A stretch of DNA of 64,000 nt from Comamonadaceae bacterium (GTDB taxonomy: Bacteria > Pseudomonadota > Gammaproteobacteria > Burkholderiales > Burkholderiaceae_C): contig JAIXOM010000059.1 in NCBI GenBank assembly GCA_027486755.1, positions 186,001-250,000 of the forward strand, written 5' to 3'. The position numbers were made by a program, and so were the translations under genes. This document shows, one piece after another, positions 16,862-26,171 of the stretch; the first letter of the stretch is position 1, and each line of letters starts with the position of its first letter. Below the pieces are notes generated by a model, which was not told where the DNA came from, ran no database searches, and was given only the letters and a program-made list of their open reading frames with translations.

Positions 16862-18754
16862 TCACGCCCTCAAGCGGTATTCGTCCATCTTTGCGCTCAG
16901 CGTCAGCTTCCAGTAGTCGACCAGACGCCAGGGCTGGTTGGTGACGATACGGCCTTGGGTGTTTTTGTACCAGGTGGTGACGCTGGCGTGGCTCCAGGAG
17001 AGCTGGCTGAGTTTGTTGTCGATGAGGACGTTGTAGGCGTCGTGAACATCGCGGCGCACTTCGGCTTCGCGTGCGCCCTGCGCTTGCAGGCCCTGCAGCA
17101 CGCTCAGGGTGTAGCGCACCTGGCATTCGGCCAGGAAGATGGCGCTGCCGCCGTGGCCCACATTGGTGTTGGGGCCGTAGAGGACGAAGAGATTGGGGAA
17201 GTCGGGCACGGTGATGCCCAGGTAGGCACGCGGGTTGTCATCGCCCCAGACCTGGCGTATTGACACACCGCCACGGCCGCGTATGTCCATAGGCCAGAGC
17301 ATTTTCCCGGCCTGAAAGCCGGTGGCAAAAACAAGGGTGTCGACCTCGACAAGGCGGCCGTCGCTCAGCCGCAGACCCTGGGGCTCGACGCGCTGGATGT
17401 CGGTGGTGACCAGCTCCACATGCTCACGCCGCAGCATGCGGTACCAGCCGGCGTCGCCCAGCACCCGCTTGCCAAACGGCGGATAGCTGGGGATGACTTT
17501 TTCCAGCAGGGCCTCATCGCCTTGCAGCTCGCGCCGCATGTGGCGAACCATGGCCTCACGCAGCTGCGCGTTGTAGGCGCTGATGGACTGGTTGCCGCCG
17601 TCCCAGTCGGGGTCGATTTTCAGGGCTTCAAACAAGCCGTCGCCGAAGGCCCAGAACAATTGGAAGCGGTACCAGGCGGCATAGTAGGGCAGGTACTTGA
17701 GGGCCCATTTTTTGTCCTCGCTGACCGCCTTGTCGATGCCGGGCCTGCGCACCACCCAGGCGCCTGAGCGCTGCATCACATGCAGCGCCTGCACCTCGTC
17801 GACGATGGCCGGGCCCACCTGCACCGCGCTCGCACCGGTGCCAATCAGCGCCACCCGCTTGCCCTTGACCGAACTGCCCTCAGCCCAGGCCCCGGTGTGC
17901 AGCACCTGGCCGGCAAAGTCTTGCAGTCCTGGTAGCGCGGGAATCATCGGACGATTGAGCTGACCGACTGCGCAGATCAGGACATTGGCCTCCAGGGTCT
18001 CGGTCTTGCCCTCGGCCGTGCGTGCGCGCACCTGCCAGATCTTGCGCGCCTCGTCGTAGTAGGCCGCCTCGACCTCGCAGCCCAGGCGCAGATGCGGCAG
18101 CAAGCCGTACTTGCGGGCGCAGTGCTCCAAATAGGCACGGATGCTGGGCTGGCGTGAAAAGTAGTCGGGCCAGTCGTTGTTAGGCTCGAAGCTGAATTGG
18201 TAGAAATGGTTGGGTGTATCGACCGCGCAGCCGGGGTAGCGGTTTTCATACCAGGTGCCGCCCAGTTGAGGGTTCTTTTCAAGCACGGTGTAGGCCATAC
18301 CCGCTTGAGCCAGCCGCACCGCCGCGCAGATGCCGGAGGCGCCCGCGCCAATCACGATCGCGCTCAGGCGCGATGGCTGGCTTGCAGCAGCCGGTGGCGG
18401 GGTGTCCAGGCCCTCCAGGCGCATGTGCTCGAGCAGCATGGGAATGTATTCCTCATGCACCGCTTCGCCAACGGCCACCGTCATCATGCGCTGCATCAGC
18501 TCGGGCGGCGGCACGGGGCAGGCGGGAGCGCCGCCGGCGGCGACGCGCTCAAGTTCAAGCGCCAGTCGGTCGCGGATGGAGGCCGCCAGCTCGGGGGGCA
18601 CTTTTTCCAGATGCTCCCAGGCTCCCCGAACATGGGGCCGCAGGCTTTCGAGCAGCTGCTCGTCGCCGCTGAGCTGCAGCAGCGTCATGGCCAGCGGAAC
18701 GATGGCCGCGCCTTCCAGGCGCTGGCGCAGCGTGTCGCTGGCCTGTGAGCTCAT
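16862..18754 (-). CDS. Baeyer-Villiger-type flavoprotein monooxygenase with HAPMO-like extension (BVMO 2)
   Basis: 630 residues. GAGASG (first Rossmann) is near residue 138, the fingerprint FAGQVLHTGAWA near 281 keeps F-G-H-W but has Ala where Pro or Asp is usual, and GTGASA follows. The N-terminal ~130 residues match the extension of BVMO 1 in pattern (VPLAMTLLQLSGD, PPPELMQRM, PMLLEHMRLEG). The family converts ketones to esters or lactones with O2 and NADPH. It is the last gene of the ten-gene operon reading left from 28130, and its start overlaps the SDR stop by four bases. Being translation-coupled to a dehydrogenase-like gene suggests an alcohol-ketone-ester sequence. Confidence 0.88.
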   Translation of the reverse strand: MSSQASDTLRQRLEGAAIVPLAMTLLQLSGDEQLLESLRPHVRGAWEHLEKVPPELAASIRDRLALELERVAAGGAPACPVPPPELMQRMMTVAVGEAVHEEYIPMLLEHMRLEGLDTPPPAAASQPSRLSAIVIGAGASGICAAVRLAQAGMAYTVLEKNPQLGGTWYENRYPGCAVDTPNHFYQFSFEPNNDWPDYFSRQPSIRAYLEHCARKYGLLPHLRLGCEVEAAYYDEARKIWQVRARTAEGKTETLEANVLICAVGQLNRPMIPALPGLQDFAGQVLHTGAWAEGSSVKGKRVALIGTGASAVQVGPAIVDEVQALHVMQRSGAWVVRRPGIDKAVSEDKKWALKYLPYYAAWYRFQLFWAFGDGLFEALKIDPDWDGGNQSISAYNAQLREAMVRHMRRELQGDEALLEKVIPSYPPFGKRVLGDAGWYRMLRREHVELVTTDIQRVEPQGLRLSDGRLVEVDTLVFATGFQAGKMLWPMDIRGRGGVSIRQVWGDDNPRAYLGITVPDFPNLFVLYGPNTNVGHGGSAIFLAECQVRYTLSVLQGLQAQGAREAEVRRDVHDAYNVLIDNKLSQLSWSHASVTTWYKNTQGRIVTNQPWRLVDYWKLTLSAKMDEYRLRA

Positions 18755-19512
18755 ACCGAATAGCCGCCGTCCACCGCCAATTGCTGGCCGGTCACATAGG
18801 CGGCCGCATCCGAGGCGAGGAATACCGCCACCTTGGCCACCTCCTCGGCGGTGCCGAAGCGGCGCAGCGCGGTGTTGCGCCGCATCGCATCCACAAACTC
18901 AGGCTTGACCTGCTCTTTCAGGCGCAGGAACAGGCCGCCGTCGACGATGCCTGGCGCCACCGAGTTGGCGCGGATCTGGTATCGGCCTTCCTCGCGGGCA
19001 ATGCCGCGCACCAGTGCTTCGATGCCAGCTTTGGGCACGGTCGAGAGGATGTCCATGGGCGGGTGGCGAACAATGCCAGCGCTGGTGATGGCCACGAAGG
19101 AGCCGCCACCGTCTGCGCGCATCAGCGGCAGGCTGGCTTTGACCACATAGAAAAAACCATCGAGATCGCCTGCCATGGTGCGTTGCCATTCATCAGGGTC
19201 GATGTGGGCCACATGCACCATGCTGATGTCGGCGCCCGAAGCAAACACCACCGTATGAATGCGGCCGTATTGCTGGTGCACAGCCTGCAAGGCCGCAGCC
19301 ACCTGCTCGCGCTCGGACAGTTGCAGGGCGAAAGCGTGGGCCTGCACGCCCAGTGCCTGCAGCGAAGCGACCACCTCCTGCGCCGCCTGGGCGTTTTTAC
19401 GGTAGCTCAGGGCCACATGACAGCCCTGGCGAGCCAGTTCGAGGCAGATGGCCTGCCCCAGGCCGCCGCTGCCACCGATGACCACCGCCACGCCCTGGCC
19501 AAATCCGCTCAT
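18751..19512 (-). CDS. SDR-fold protein lacking the catalytic tyrosine
   Basis: 253 residues. The cofactor motif GGSGGLG is at residue 13, FASGADIS stands in the NNAG position, and the C-terminal YVTGQQLAVDGG is typical of SDRs. The catalytic Ser is in ITSAGI, and the Lys is in VPKAG, but the position 13 residues after the Ser and 4 before the Lys is Ser (STVPK) instead of Tyr. No Tyr is close enough to fit Y-x6-K. It may be a non-canonical reductase, a binding partner, or an enzyme with a different proton donor. It overlaps both neighbours by four bases, between the flavoprotein and BVMO 2 genes. Confidence 0.85.
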   Translation of the reverse strand: MSGFGQGVAVVIGGSGGLGQAICLELARQGCHVALSYRKNAQAAQEVVASLQALGVQAHAFALQLSEREQVAAALQAVHQQYGRIHTVVFASGADISMVHVAHIDPDEWQRTMAGDLDGFFYVVKASLPLMRADGGGSFVAITSAGIVRHPPMDILSTVPKAGIEALVRGIAREEGRYQIRANSVAPGIVDGGLFLRLKEQVKPEFVDAMRRNTALRRFGTAEEVAKVAVFLASDAAAYVTGQQLAVDGGYSV

Positions 19513-20987
19513 GGCTGCGCGCTGCGCGCTTGCAGTGCAGCGTCCTCTCCCGCGATTTTTCCGAACACCGCGCCGCGCAGCACCGAGGTGGCGCCGGTAT
19601 AGACCTGGTAGTACAAGCCAGTGGCCTCACCGGCGGCGTACAGGCCTGGGACGGTGCGACCGTCGCTGTCGACCACCTGGGCGCGGCTGTTGGTCTTGAT
19701 GCCGCCGTAGGTAAAGCACACGCCTGCGATGATGGGGTAGGCCAGGAAGGGGCCCTGGGCGATGGGCCGGGCCCAGTTGGACTTGCGTGGCTCCAGCCCT
19801 TGGGTAGCCAGTCCGTCCACTTTGAGCGGCGAGAACTCGCCCTTGCTGCAGGCCGCGTTGTATTGGTCCACCGTTTGCTGCAGGCCCTGCGCATCGACTT
19901 CGATCAGCTCGGCCAACTCGGCGATGCTGCTGGCCTGCACCGGCGGCTGGTCGGTGCGTATGCTGCGTTTCCAGTTGGGCACATCGTCGATGCTTTGGTC
20001 AAACACCACCCAGCAAATGCCGTCGGGCTGGTCTTTGATGGCGCGCGAAATGTGGTCGTAGTTGACGTCTACCGGACCAGGCGCCTCGTCCACAAAACGC
20101 TTGCCCTGGCGGTTGACCAGAATCCCGTAAGGGAAGTTCATCACCAGCGCTTCGGGCAGCGGCGAGCGCGGGTCCAGTGGCTCGGCATGAAAGGAGCTGA
20201 AGTCACCCGCTGGAGCCGCGCCCAGGGCCAGAGCCAGCCGTATGCCCTCGCCCTTGTTGTAGTAGCCGCCGCGCGCCACCGGCCGGATGTAGCGGGCGGT
20301 CGGGCCGATGTAGTGCGTCATCATTTCGGGGTTGCCCTCGAAGCCGCCCGAGGCAATCACCACCGAGCGGGCCGCCATCTGATGGCCCTGGCCATCCTGG
20401 CTGACCACACCGACCTGCAAAAAGCCTTGCGCGTCCCGCCGGGTCAGCTGGTGGGCGGTGGTCTCAAAATAAAGGGCCACGCCCAGCTTGCGCGCCTGCT
20501 CCTGCAGCGCCTCGATCAGCGCCAGCCCGCCGCCTACGGGCATGAGCCGCGGCGCGGCCGCCGTCACAAAGTAGGTCGGCAGGGCGGCAAAGCGCACGCC
20601 CCATTTCTTGAGCCATTGCACCGTCGGGCCGGCCTGTGTCGACAGCGTCGACACCAGCTCGGGGTCGGGCATGCCATGGGCCTTCACATAGCCCGGCCAC
20701 TGCGCATAGTCCCGCGACACCGCCTCGATCACGTTGGGGTCGATGTGGTGGCCGGCATTGGCCACCAGCAGCTCCTCGAAGTCGTCGCTGACTTCATCCT
20801 CGTTCTTCATGCGAAAGTAAGACTCGGTCCAGCGGGTGTTGCCGCCGAACTCTTCGGGCGCTGAGCGCTCGAGCACCGCCACCTTGGCGCCGGCGGCAGC
20901 GGCAGCCACCGCCGCAGACAAGCCGGCGATGCCGCTGCCGATCACCAGCAGGTCGAAGCTGCTGTCAAAAGACGGGTTCTCATACAT
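19509..20987 (-). CDS. FAD-dependent dehydrogenase of the fumarate reductase / tricarballylate dehydrogenase family
   Basis: 492 residues, FAD_binding_2 fold. GSGIAGLSAAVAAAAAGA binds the ADP part of FAD near residue 17, GGNTRWTESYFRM follows, and the C-terminal GLYAAGEATGLYY is the second flavin contact. The family includes fumarate reductase flavoproteins, 3-ketosteroid 1-dehydrogenases and tricarballylate dehydrogenase; all move hydrogens at a C-C bond next to a carbonyl or carboxylate. I set the start at 20987 (MYENPSFDSSFD); the open frame to 21143 overlaps the aldehyde dehydrogenase and is not needed. It is inside the ten-gene operon, 25 bases after the aldehyde dehydrogenase. Confidence 0.86.
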   Translation of the reverse strand: MYENPSFDSSFDLLVIGSGIAGLSAAVAAAAAGAKVAVLERSAPEEFGGNTRWTESYFRMKNEDEVSDDFEELLVANAGHHIDPNVIEAVSRDYAQWPGYVKAHGMPDPELVSTLSTQAGPTVQWLKKWGVRFAALPTYFVTAAAPRLMPVGGGLALIEALQEQARKLGVALYFETTAHQLTRRDAQGFLQVGVVSQDGQGHQMAARSVVIASGGFEGNPEMMTHYIGPTARYIRPVARGGYYNKGEGIRLALALGAAPAGDFSSFHAEPLDPRSPLPEALVMNFPYGILVNRQGKRFVDEAPGPVDVNYDHISRAIKDQPDGICWVVFDQSIDDVPNWKRSIRTDQPPVQASSIAELAELIEVDAQGLQQTVDQYNAACSKGEFSPLKVDGLATQGLEPRKSNWARPIAQGPFLAYPIIAGVCFTYGGIKTNSRAQVVDSDGRTVPGLYAAGEATGLYYQVYTGATSVLRGAVFGKIAGEDAALQARSAQP

Positions 20988-21012
20988 GGTTGACTGCCTC
21001 TGCCAAAGCGGC

Positions 21013-22491
21013 TCAGTATTTGCGAATAAAGGGGTCGGGCATTTCCAGCTCGGTGGAGATCCACACGCTCTTGACCTCCAGAAACTCCTTGACCGCCTCA
21101 ACCCCACCTTCGCGGCCCAGCCCGCTGTCTTTGTAGCCGCCAAAAGGCGTGGTGAAACTGGTAGAGCGGTAGTTGTTGATCCAGACGGTGCCGGCGCGCA
21201 GCTTGGCGCTCATGTGCATGGCGCGGTGCAGGCTGCGGGTCCAGACGCCGGCGGCCAGCCCGAAGCGTATGTCGTTGCCGATGCGCACCGCGTCGGCCTC
21301 GTCCTTGAACTTGAGCACCGACAGCACCGGTCCAAAAACCTCCTCCTGAGCAATGCGCATGTGGTTGCTCACCCCGGTGAAGATGGTGGGCTCAACAAAC
21401 TGGCCCGCGCCATAGCCCGGGCCAGTGCGTGCATTGCCGCCCAGGGTCACCACCGCGCCTTCGGCCTTGGCGATGTCGATGTAGCTCATCACCTTGTCAA
21501 ACTGCGGCTTGGTCGCCACCGGCCCCACCTGTATGCCGGGCTCGGCTGGGTTGCCAATTTTTGCGTCCTTGCAGATGGCGAGCAGCCGCTCGATGAATTC
21601 GTCGTGGATGCTCTCTTGCAGCAGCAGGCGCGAGCCGGCCATGCAGGTTTGTCCACCGGCCGAAAAAATTCCGGTGACCACGCCATTGGCGGCGTTGGCC
21701 AGATCGGCGTCGTCGAACACGATGTTGGGTGACTTGCCCCCGAGCTCAAGCGTGCAGCGCTTGAGGTGCTGAGCAGCCTGCACAGCCACCCGGCGCCCGC
21801 CTTCGTCGCCGCCGGTAAAAGCCACCGCCGCCACATCGGGGTGGGCGATCAGCGGCTCGCCCACTTCTTTGCCAAAGCCGGTGATCACGTTAAACACGCC
21901 GGGCGGAAAGCCGGCCTCGACAAACAGACGGCCGAGCTCGAACATCGATACCGAGGTGTGCTCCGAGGGCTTGGCGACGATGGTGTTGCCAGCGGCCAGC
22001 GCCGGGGCGACCTTCCAGGCGGTCAAGAGCAGCGAGGAGTTCCAGGGCGTGATAGTGGCCACCACACCGACTGGCTCGTAGCGGGTGTAGTTGAAGACCT
22101 TGGGCTTGTCGATGGGGATGACCGCGCCTTGAATTTTGTCGGCCAGGCCGCCGAAGTAGTAGAAGTATTTGGCGGTATACCTGACCTGGCCGAGCACCTC
22201 GCTGAGCAGCTTGCCGTTGTCCCGGCTTTCGATCTTGGCCAGTTGCTCCGCGTTTTTATCGATCAGGGCGCCGAGCTTGTAGAGCAGGGCGCCACGGTCG
22301 GTGGCCGACATCTGGCCCCAGGGCCCTTGCAAGGCAGCGGCAGCCGCCTTGGCCGCCTTGTCGACGTCTTTGGCATTGCCTTGCGGTACCTGGGCCCAAG
22401 CCTCGCCGGAATAAGGGTCGAGCGCGTCAAAGTATTGGCCGGAGTCGGGGGCGAGCCATTCGTTGTTGATCAGCAGTTGGCAGGTTTGCAT
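21013..22491 (-). CDS. NAD(P)-dependent aldehyde dehydrogenase
   Basis: 492 residues, full-length ALDH fold. The catalytic Glu is in LELGGKSPNIVF (near 257), the catalytic Cys in GGQTCMAGSRL (near 293), and the EEVFGPVLSVL and FGGYKDSGLGREGG motifs are intact. It oxidises an aldehyde to the acid, probably the product of earlier alcohol oxidation or ester cleavage in the BVMO pathway. It lies between the acyl-CoA dehydrogenase and the flavoprotein in the ten-gene operon. The ALDH remnant at 40431-41012 belongs to a different ALDH type. Confidence 0.93.
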   Translation of the reverse strand: MQTCQLLINNEWLAPDSGQYFDALDPYSGEAWAQVPQGNAKDVDKAAKAAAAALQGPWGQMSATDRGALLYKLGALIDKNAEQLAKIESRDNGKLLSEVLGQVRYTAKYFYYFGGLADKIQGAVIPIDKPKVFNYTRYEPVGVVATITPWNSSLLLTAWKVAPALAAGNTIVAKPSEHTSVSMFELGRLFVEAGFPPGVFNVITGFGKEVGEPLIAHPDVAAVAFTGGDEGGRRVAVQAAQHLKRCTLELGGKSPNIVFDDADLANAANGVVTGIFSAGGQTCMAGSRLLLQESIHDEFIERLLAICKDAKIGNPAEPGIQVGPVATKPQFDKVMSYIDIAKAEGAVVTLGGNARTGPGYGAGQFVEPTIFTGVSNHMRIAQEEVFGPVLSVLKFKDEADAVRIGNDIRFGLAAGVWTRSLHRAMHMSAKLRAGTVWINNYRSTSFTTPFGGYKDSGLGREGGVEAVKEFLEVKSVWISTELEMPDPFIRKY

Positions 22492-22544
22492 GGCAGGGTT
22501 CAGGGGGATTTGATACAGGCCTGGGTGAGTCAGGACTAGGCCAT

Positions 22545-23750
22545 TTAGGCCGAGGTTTCAATCGGCTTGCTGGTCAGCTCGGGGGTCTTGACCTTGCCCA
22601 GCAGGGCGTCGGAGATGATGCGCAACTGGATTTCCGAGGTGCCCTCGAAGATCTTGGTCAGGCGCGCGTCGCGCCAGTAGCGCTCGACCGCGAAATGTGT
22701 GGTGTAACCCGCGCCGCCGAGTATTTGTATTGCTTCGCTGGTGACTTCCTCGGCCATTTCAGCGGCCAGGTACTTGACCATGGCGGCCTCGGTGTCGCAG
22801 CGCTGGCCTTCGTCGATCTTGGTGCAGACCGAATACATCAGCTGGCGGCAGGACTCGATCTGCGCCGCCATGTGGGCGAGCTTGAAACGTATGGCCTGAA
22901 AGTTGGCGATGGGCTGGCCAAACTGCGCCCGGTCTTGGGCATAGGCCATGGCGTCCTCCAGGGCGCCGCGTGCCAGCCCGATGGAGCGGGCTGCGGTTTG
23001 TGCGCGCGAGCTTTCCAGGCCGGAGGTGACCAGGTAGAAGGCCTTGCCTTCTTCGCCCAGCATGTTTTCGGCCGGCACGCGTACGTTGTCCAGAGCCAGC
23101 TCGCAGGTGTTCCAGCCGAAGTAGCCGATCTTGGGGATGGGATGGCCTTGGATGCCGGCCGGCCAGGCGCCTCGCGGCTTTTCCACAATGAAGGCGCTCA
23201 GTCCCAGGTGGCGGCGCTTGGGATCGATGTTGGGGTCGGTGCGGGCGATGACCACCAGAAAGTCAGCGCCATCGCCGAAGGTGCACCAGTACTTGTTGCC
23301 GGTGATCAGCCAGTCATTGCCCTCGCGCCGCGCCCGCGTGGCCAGGCCCGAGATGTCCGAGCCCGTGCCTGGCTCGGACATGGCCAGCGCGCCCAGAAAC
23401 TGTCCGCTGGCCATGCGCTTGAAGTATTTTTCTTTCTGCGCTGGCGAGAAGGCCGAGCCCGGAATGATGCTGTGCGCCATCGAATGGCGGATGATGCTCG
23501 AGACGCTCATCCAGGCGCGGGCCAGTTCTTCGGAGATCAGGCAGTACTCGAAGCAGCCCATGTCCAGACCGCCGTATTCGGTCGGCATCTTGATGCCGAA
23601 GTAGCCCAACTCGGCCATCTTGTCGCGCAAGCTCATCGGGATCGCGCCTTTTTCCGGATCGAGCTTGTTGGCAATGGGCAGCACTTCCTGCATGGCGAAC
23701 TTGCGCGTCGCCTCCTGCAGCATCAGTCGCTCTTCGGTGAGATAGGTCAT
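22545..23750 (-). CDS. Acyl-CoA dehydrogenase
   Basis: 401 residues. It shows the family substrate and flavin regions ALAMSEPGTGSDISGLATRA and YWCTFGDGADF, and the C-terminal RYWRDARLTKIFEGTSEIQ that carries the usual catalytic Glu region. It makes a 2,3-double bond in an acyl-CoA and passes electrons to ETF. The start overlaps the stop of the MmgE/PrpD gene by four bases. In this operon its product would go to the MaoC hydratases, giving a short beta-oxidation-like or methylsuccinyl-type sequence; the chain length cannot be told. Confidence 0.92.
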   Translation of the reverse strand: MTYLTEERLMLQEATRKFAMQEVLPIANKLDPEKGAIPMSLRDKMAELGYFGIKMPTEYGGLDMGCFEYCLISEELARAWMSVSSIIRHSMAHSIIPGSAFSPAQKEKYFKRMASGQFLGALAMSEPGTGSDISGLATRARREGNDWLITGNKYWCTFGDGADFLVVIARTDPNIDPKRRHLGLSAFIVEKPRGAWPAGIQGHPIPKIGYFGWNTCELALDNVRVPAENMLGEEGKAFYLVTSGLESSRAQTAARSIGLARGALEDAMAYAQDRAQFGQPIANFQAIRFKLAHMAAQIESCRQLMYSVCTKIDEGQRCDTEAAMVKYLAAEMAEEVTSEAIQILGGAGYTTHFAVERYWRDARLTKIFEGTSEIQLRIISDALLGKVKTPELTSKPIETSA

Positions 23751-25159
23751 CGGCTTGTTTTTTCAGGGGTTTGAAGTCCGGCACTGGCCGGGGATGCATC
23801 GGGTCGGCACAGGCGCAGCAGGGCTTGCAGATCGGCCGCTTGCTCGAACTTTTCAAGGACGCCGAGCAGGGCCTGAGTTTTGTCTGCGCCTGCTGCCGGC
23901 GTGACCAGGGCCTTGAACTTGGCGCGCAGCTTGAGCGTTTGTGCCTGCTTATCGGGGCTGGGGGTGCCACAGTCGAAGTGGCGCTCGAGCATGCGGCCGT
24001 CTTTGAGTTTCATACTCACCCGCGACTCGCTCAAGCTCATGCCGGGCACCAGCGTCACTTCTACCCGCTGGCGCAGCGCCTCCACCTCGGGCTCTGTGAC
24101 CCGGTCCCAGGTGTGCAGGTCAGCGGTGTCTATGCCCAGCATCGCGAAGGCGGCGGTCGCGCGCAGGCTGAACTTGGCCTCCAGGCCGGTGCGCGGTTGC
24201 TGGATATTGCAGATGCTGCAGCCCTCGCCGGCCACCACCGCGATGGATTCAACCGCATCCGCTGTCAATTGCTGCGCCTGGCGCAGCTCGCCCACCGCCT
24301 CGATGGTCGAGTGGGTGCTGTAGCAGGCGGCGTGAAACTTGAACAGGTTGTGCGTCAGATGCCAGTGGCCAGCCGGCGCGCTCAAGGCCGCATCGACATT
24401 GAAGTCGCTGCCGTGCAGCCGCGCAAAGCCTTTGTCGCATTCGATGGCATCGCCCCGACTGCTCATACCCCGCTGGGCGTAAAGCGCGGCGCGCAGCCCG
24501 GCCTGTGCGGCCAAGCCGGCATGCAGCGGTTTGGTCATGCTGCCAAACATGGCTTTGAGGCCGGCCGATTGGGTGGCGGCAATACCCACAGCGTGGCTGG
24601 CCTGCTCGGCCGGCAGTTCAAGCAGGCGGGCGCAGGCGATGGCCGCGCCTATGCCGCCTATGGTGGCCGTAGCATGGAATCCATTGGCGTAGTGGGCCGG
24701 CTCGACCAGTGTGCCGATGCGACAGGCCGCCTCATAGCCGGCCGCAAAGGCTGCAATCACCTGCTCGCCGCTGGCGCCTCGGTGCTCGGCCAGCGCGATG
24801 ACCGCTGGCAAGATGGCTGCCGACATATGCCCGGGCACCGCCAGATTGACATCGTCGTAATCGAGCGCGTGCGACAAGGCGCCGTTGTAGAGCGCGGCCT
24901 GTAGCACCGTGCCGCGCTCGGCCTGGCCGATCAGCGTGGCTTGCGGCCTGCCGCCTTCCTCCTGCATGCTCGCAGCCAGGATGGTGGCCAGCGGCTCGCT
25001 CAAACCGGCAAAGCTGCAGGCCAGCCAGTCGGTGACGCAGGCCCGGGCCACTTCGAGGGCGTCAGCGCTCAGCGCGTCCAGACGCAAAGCCAGCGCCTGC
25101 TCGACCAAATAGGCGGTCAGGCCTTCGCCACCGCTGCGCCTCACCGAGGCTGCGTCCAC
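23747..25159 (-). CDS. MmgE/PrpD-family protein
   Basis: About 470 residues. The family includes 2-methylcitrate dehydratase and cis-aconitate decarboxylase. Visible family stretches are LSHALDYDDVN near residue 80 with the conserved Asp pair, a GFHATATIGGIGAA motif and FKFHAACYSTHSTIEA with a Cys-His pair. There is no ATG near the front: I prefer GTG at 25159, preceded by AAGGTG, over TTG at 25177, which lies inside the Bug gene end. It follows the Bug gene by seven bases and overlaps the acyl-CoA dehydrogenase. With the CoA-transferase, hydratase and lyase genes nearby it suggests handling of a branched di- or tricarboxylate. That is inference. Confidence 0.85.
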   Translation of the reverse strand: MDAASVRRSGGEGLTAYLVEQALALRLDALSADALEVARACVTDWLACSFAGLSEPLATILAASMQEEGGRPQATLIGQAERGTVLQAALYNGALSHALDYDDVNLAVPGHMSAAILPAVIALAEHRGASGEQVIAAFAAGYEAACRIGTLVEPAHYANGFHATATIGGIGAAIACARLLELPAEQASHAVGIAATQSAGLKAMFGSMTKPLHAGLAAQAGLRAALYAQRGMSSRGDAIECDKGFARLHGSDFNVDAALSAPAGHWHLTHNLFKFHAACYSTHSTIEAVGELRQAQQLTADAVESIAVVAGEGCSICNIQQPRTGLEAKFSLRATAAFAMLGIDTADLHTWDRVTEPEVEALRQRVEVTLVPGMSLSESRVSMKLKDGRMLERHFDCGTPSPDKQAQTLKLRAKFKALVTPAAGADKTQALLGVLEKFEQAADLQALLRLCRPDASPASAGLQTPEKTSR

Positions 25160-25166
25160 AGTCACC

Positions 25167-26150
25167 TTATTCGGCAAAACTCAGGCCAGAGGCGCGAATA
25201 CGTTCGCCCAAGCGACGCGTGTCGTCCACCAAGATCTTGCCCAGCGCGGCTGGGGCGATGTAGTTGGCCACATTGCCTTGCAGGTAGAGCTTCTTGGCGT
25301 ACTCGGCTTCTTGAGCCATGGCCTGCAACTCGGTGCTGAGCTTTTGGACCACATCGCTAGGCAGGCCTTTGGGCCCGAACAGCGCATACCAGATCGGAAA
25401 GACCAGGTCGGGGTAGCCCTGCTCGGCCAGGGTAGGCACATCGGGCAGGAAGGGCAGGCGCTTGCTGGAGGTCACAGCGATAGGTATCAACTGCCCGCTC
25501 TTGATGGGCTCGTCGAGCGCGCCCGAATAGCCCGGGGCTGAGAGTGTGACGCGCCCGGCGATGGTGTCCATCAGGGCCGGGGCTGCGCCTTTGTAGGGTA
25601 CATGCAGCACCTTGATGCCGGCCTGGTGCGCGAACAGTGCAGGCGGCAGGTGGGTGGTGCCACCGACACCGGCCGAGCCATAGCTGACCGCGTCCGGACT
25701 TTTCTTGGCCAGGGCCACCAGATCGCTGACGCTGCGCAAGCCGCTGGCCTTGCTGACCACCATCACATGCGCCGAATCGGCCACGCCGCCAATCGGGGTG
25801 AAGTCGGTCACGTTAAAGGGCAGGGGGTTGTTGGGCGGCCGCACATTGGGGTAAATGGCCATGGAGTTCACCCCCATGTAGAGGGTGTAGCCGTCGGGCT
25901 TGGCGCGAAAGGCTTGCTCGGTGCCCACCACCCCGCCTGCGCCCAGGATGTTTTTGACCACCACCGCCTGGCCGAGCCGCTCGGTCAGGCGTTGGGCCAT
26001 CACCCGTGCAACCGTATCGGTGGGGCCGCCCGCACTGACCGGGACGATGATCTCGATGGTTCTGTTCGGATAGCTTTGGGCCGCAGCCCAGGCAGGGATG
26101 GAAAGTGCAAGCGCAGCGAAGATCCTGCGGCTCAGGGCGTTCTTGGTCAT
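25167..26150 (-). CDS. Bug/TctC-family binding protein
   Basis: 327 residues. The leader MTKNALSRRIFAALALSIPAWA ends in AAAQS and directs export. PVSAGGPTDTVARVMAQRL, VVVKNILGAGGVVG and KPDGYTLYMG match the Bug family, although the usual ENR before GAGG is replaced by KNI. It is fourth in the ten-gene operon, between the lyase and MmgE/PrpD genes, so its ligand is probably the growth substrate or an excreted intermediate of this pathway. No permease is encoded with it. Confidence 0.9.
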   Translation of the reverse strand: MTKNALSRRIFAALALSIPAWAAAQSYPNRTIEIIVPVSAGGPTDTVARVMAQRLTERLGQAVVVKNILGAGGVVGTEQAFRAKPDGYTLYMGVNSMAIYPNVRPPNNPLPFNVTDFTPIGGVADSAHVMVVSKASGLRSVSDLVALAKKSPDAVSYGSAGVGGTTHLPPALFAHQAGIKVLHVPYKGAAPALMDTIAGRVTLSAPGYSGALDEPIKSGQLIPIAVTSSKRLPFLPDVPTLAEQGYPDLVFPIWYALFGPKGLPSDVVQKLSTELQAMAQEAEYAKKLYLQGNVANYIAPAALGKILVDDTRRLGERIRASGLSFAE

Positions 26151-26171
26151 GGTGGGTCTCCTTCTGTGTTG

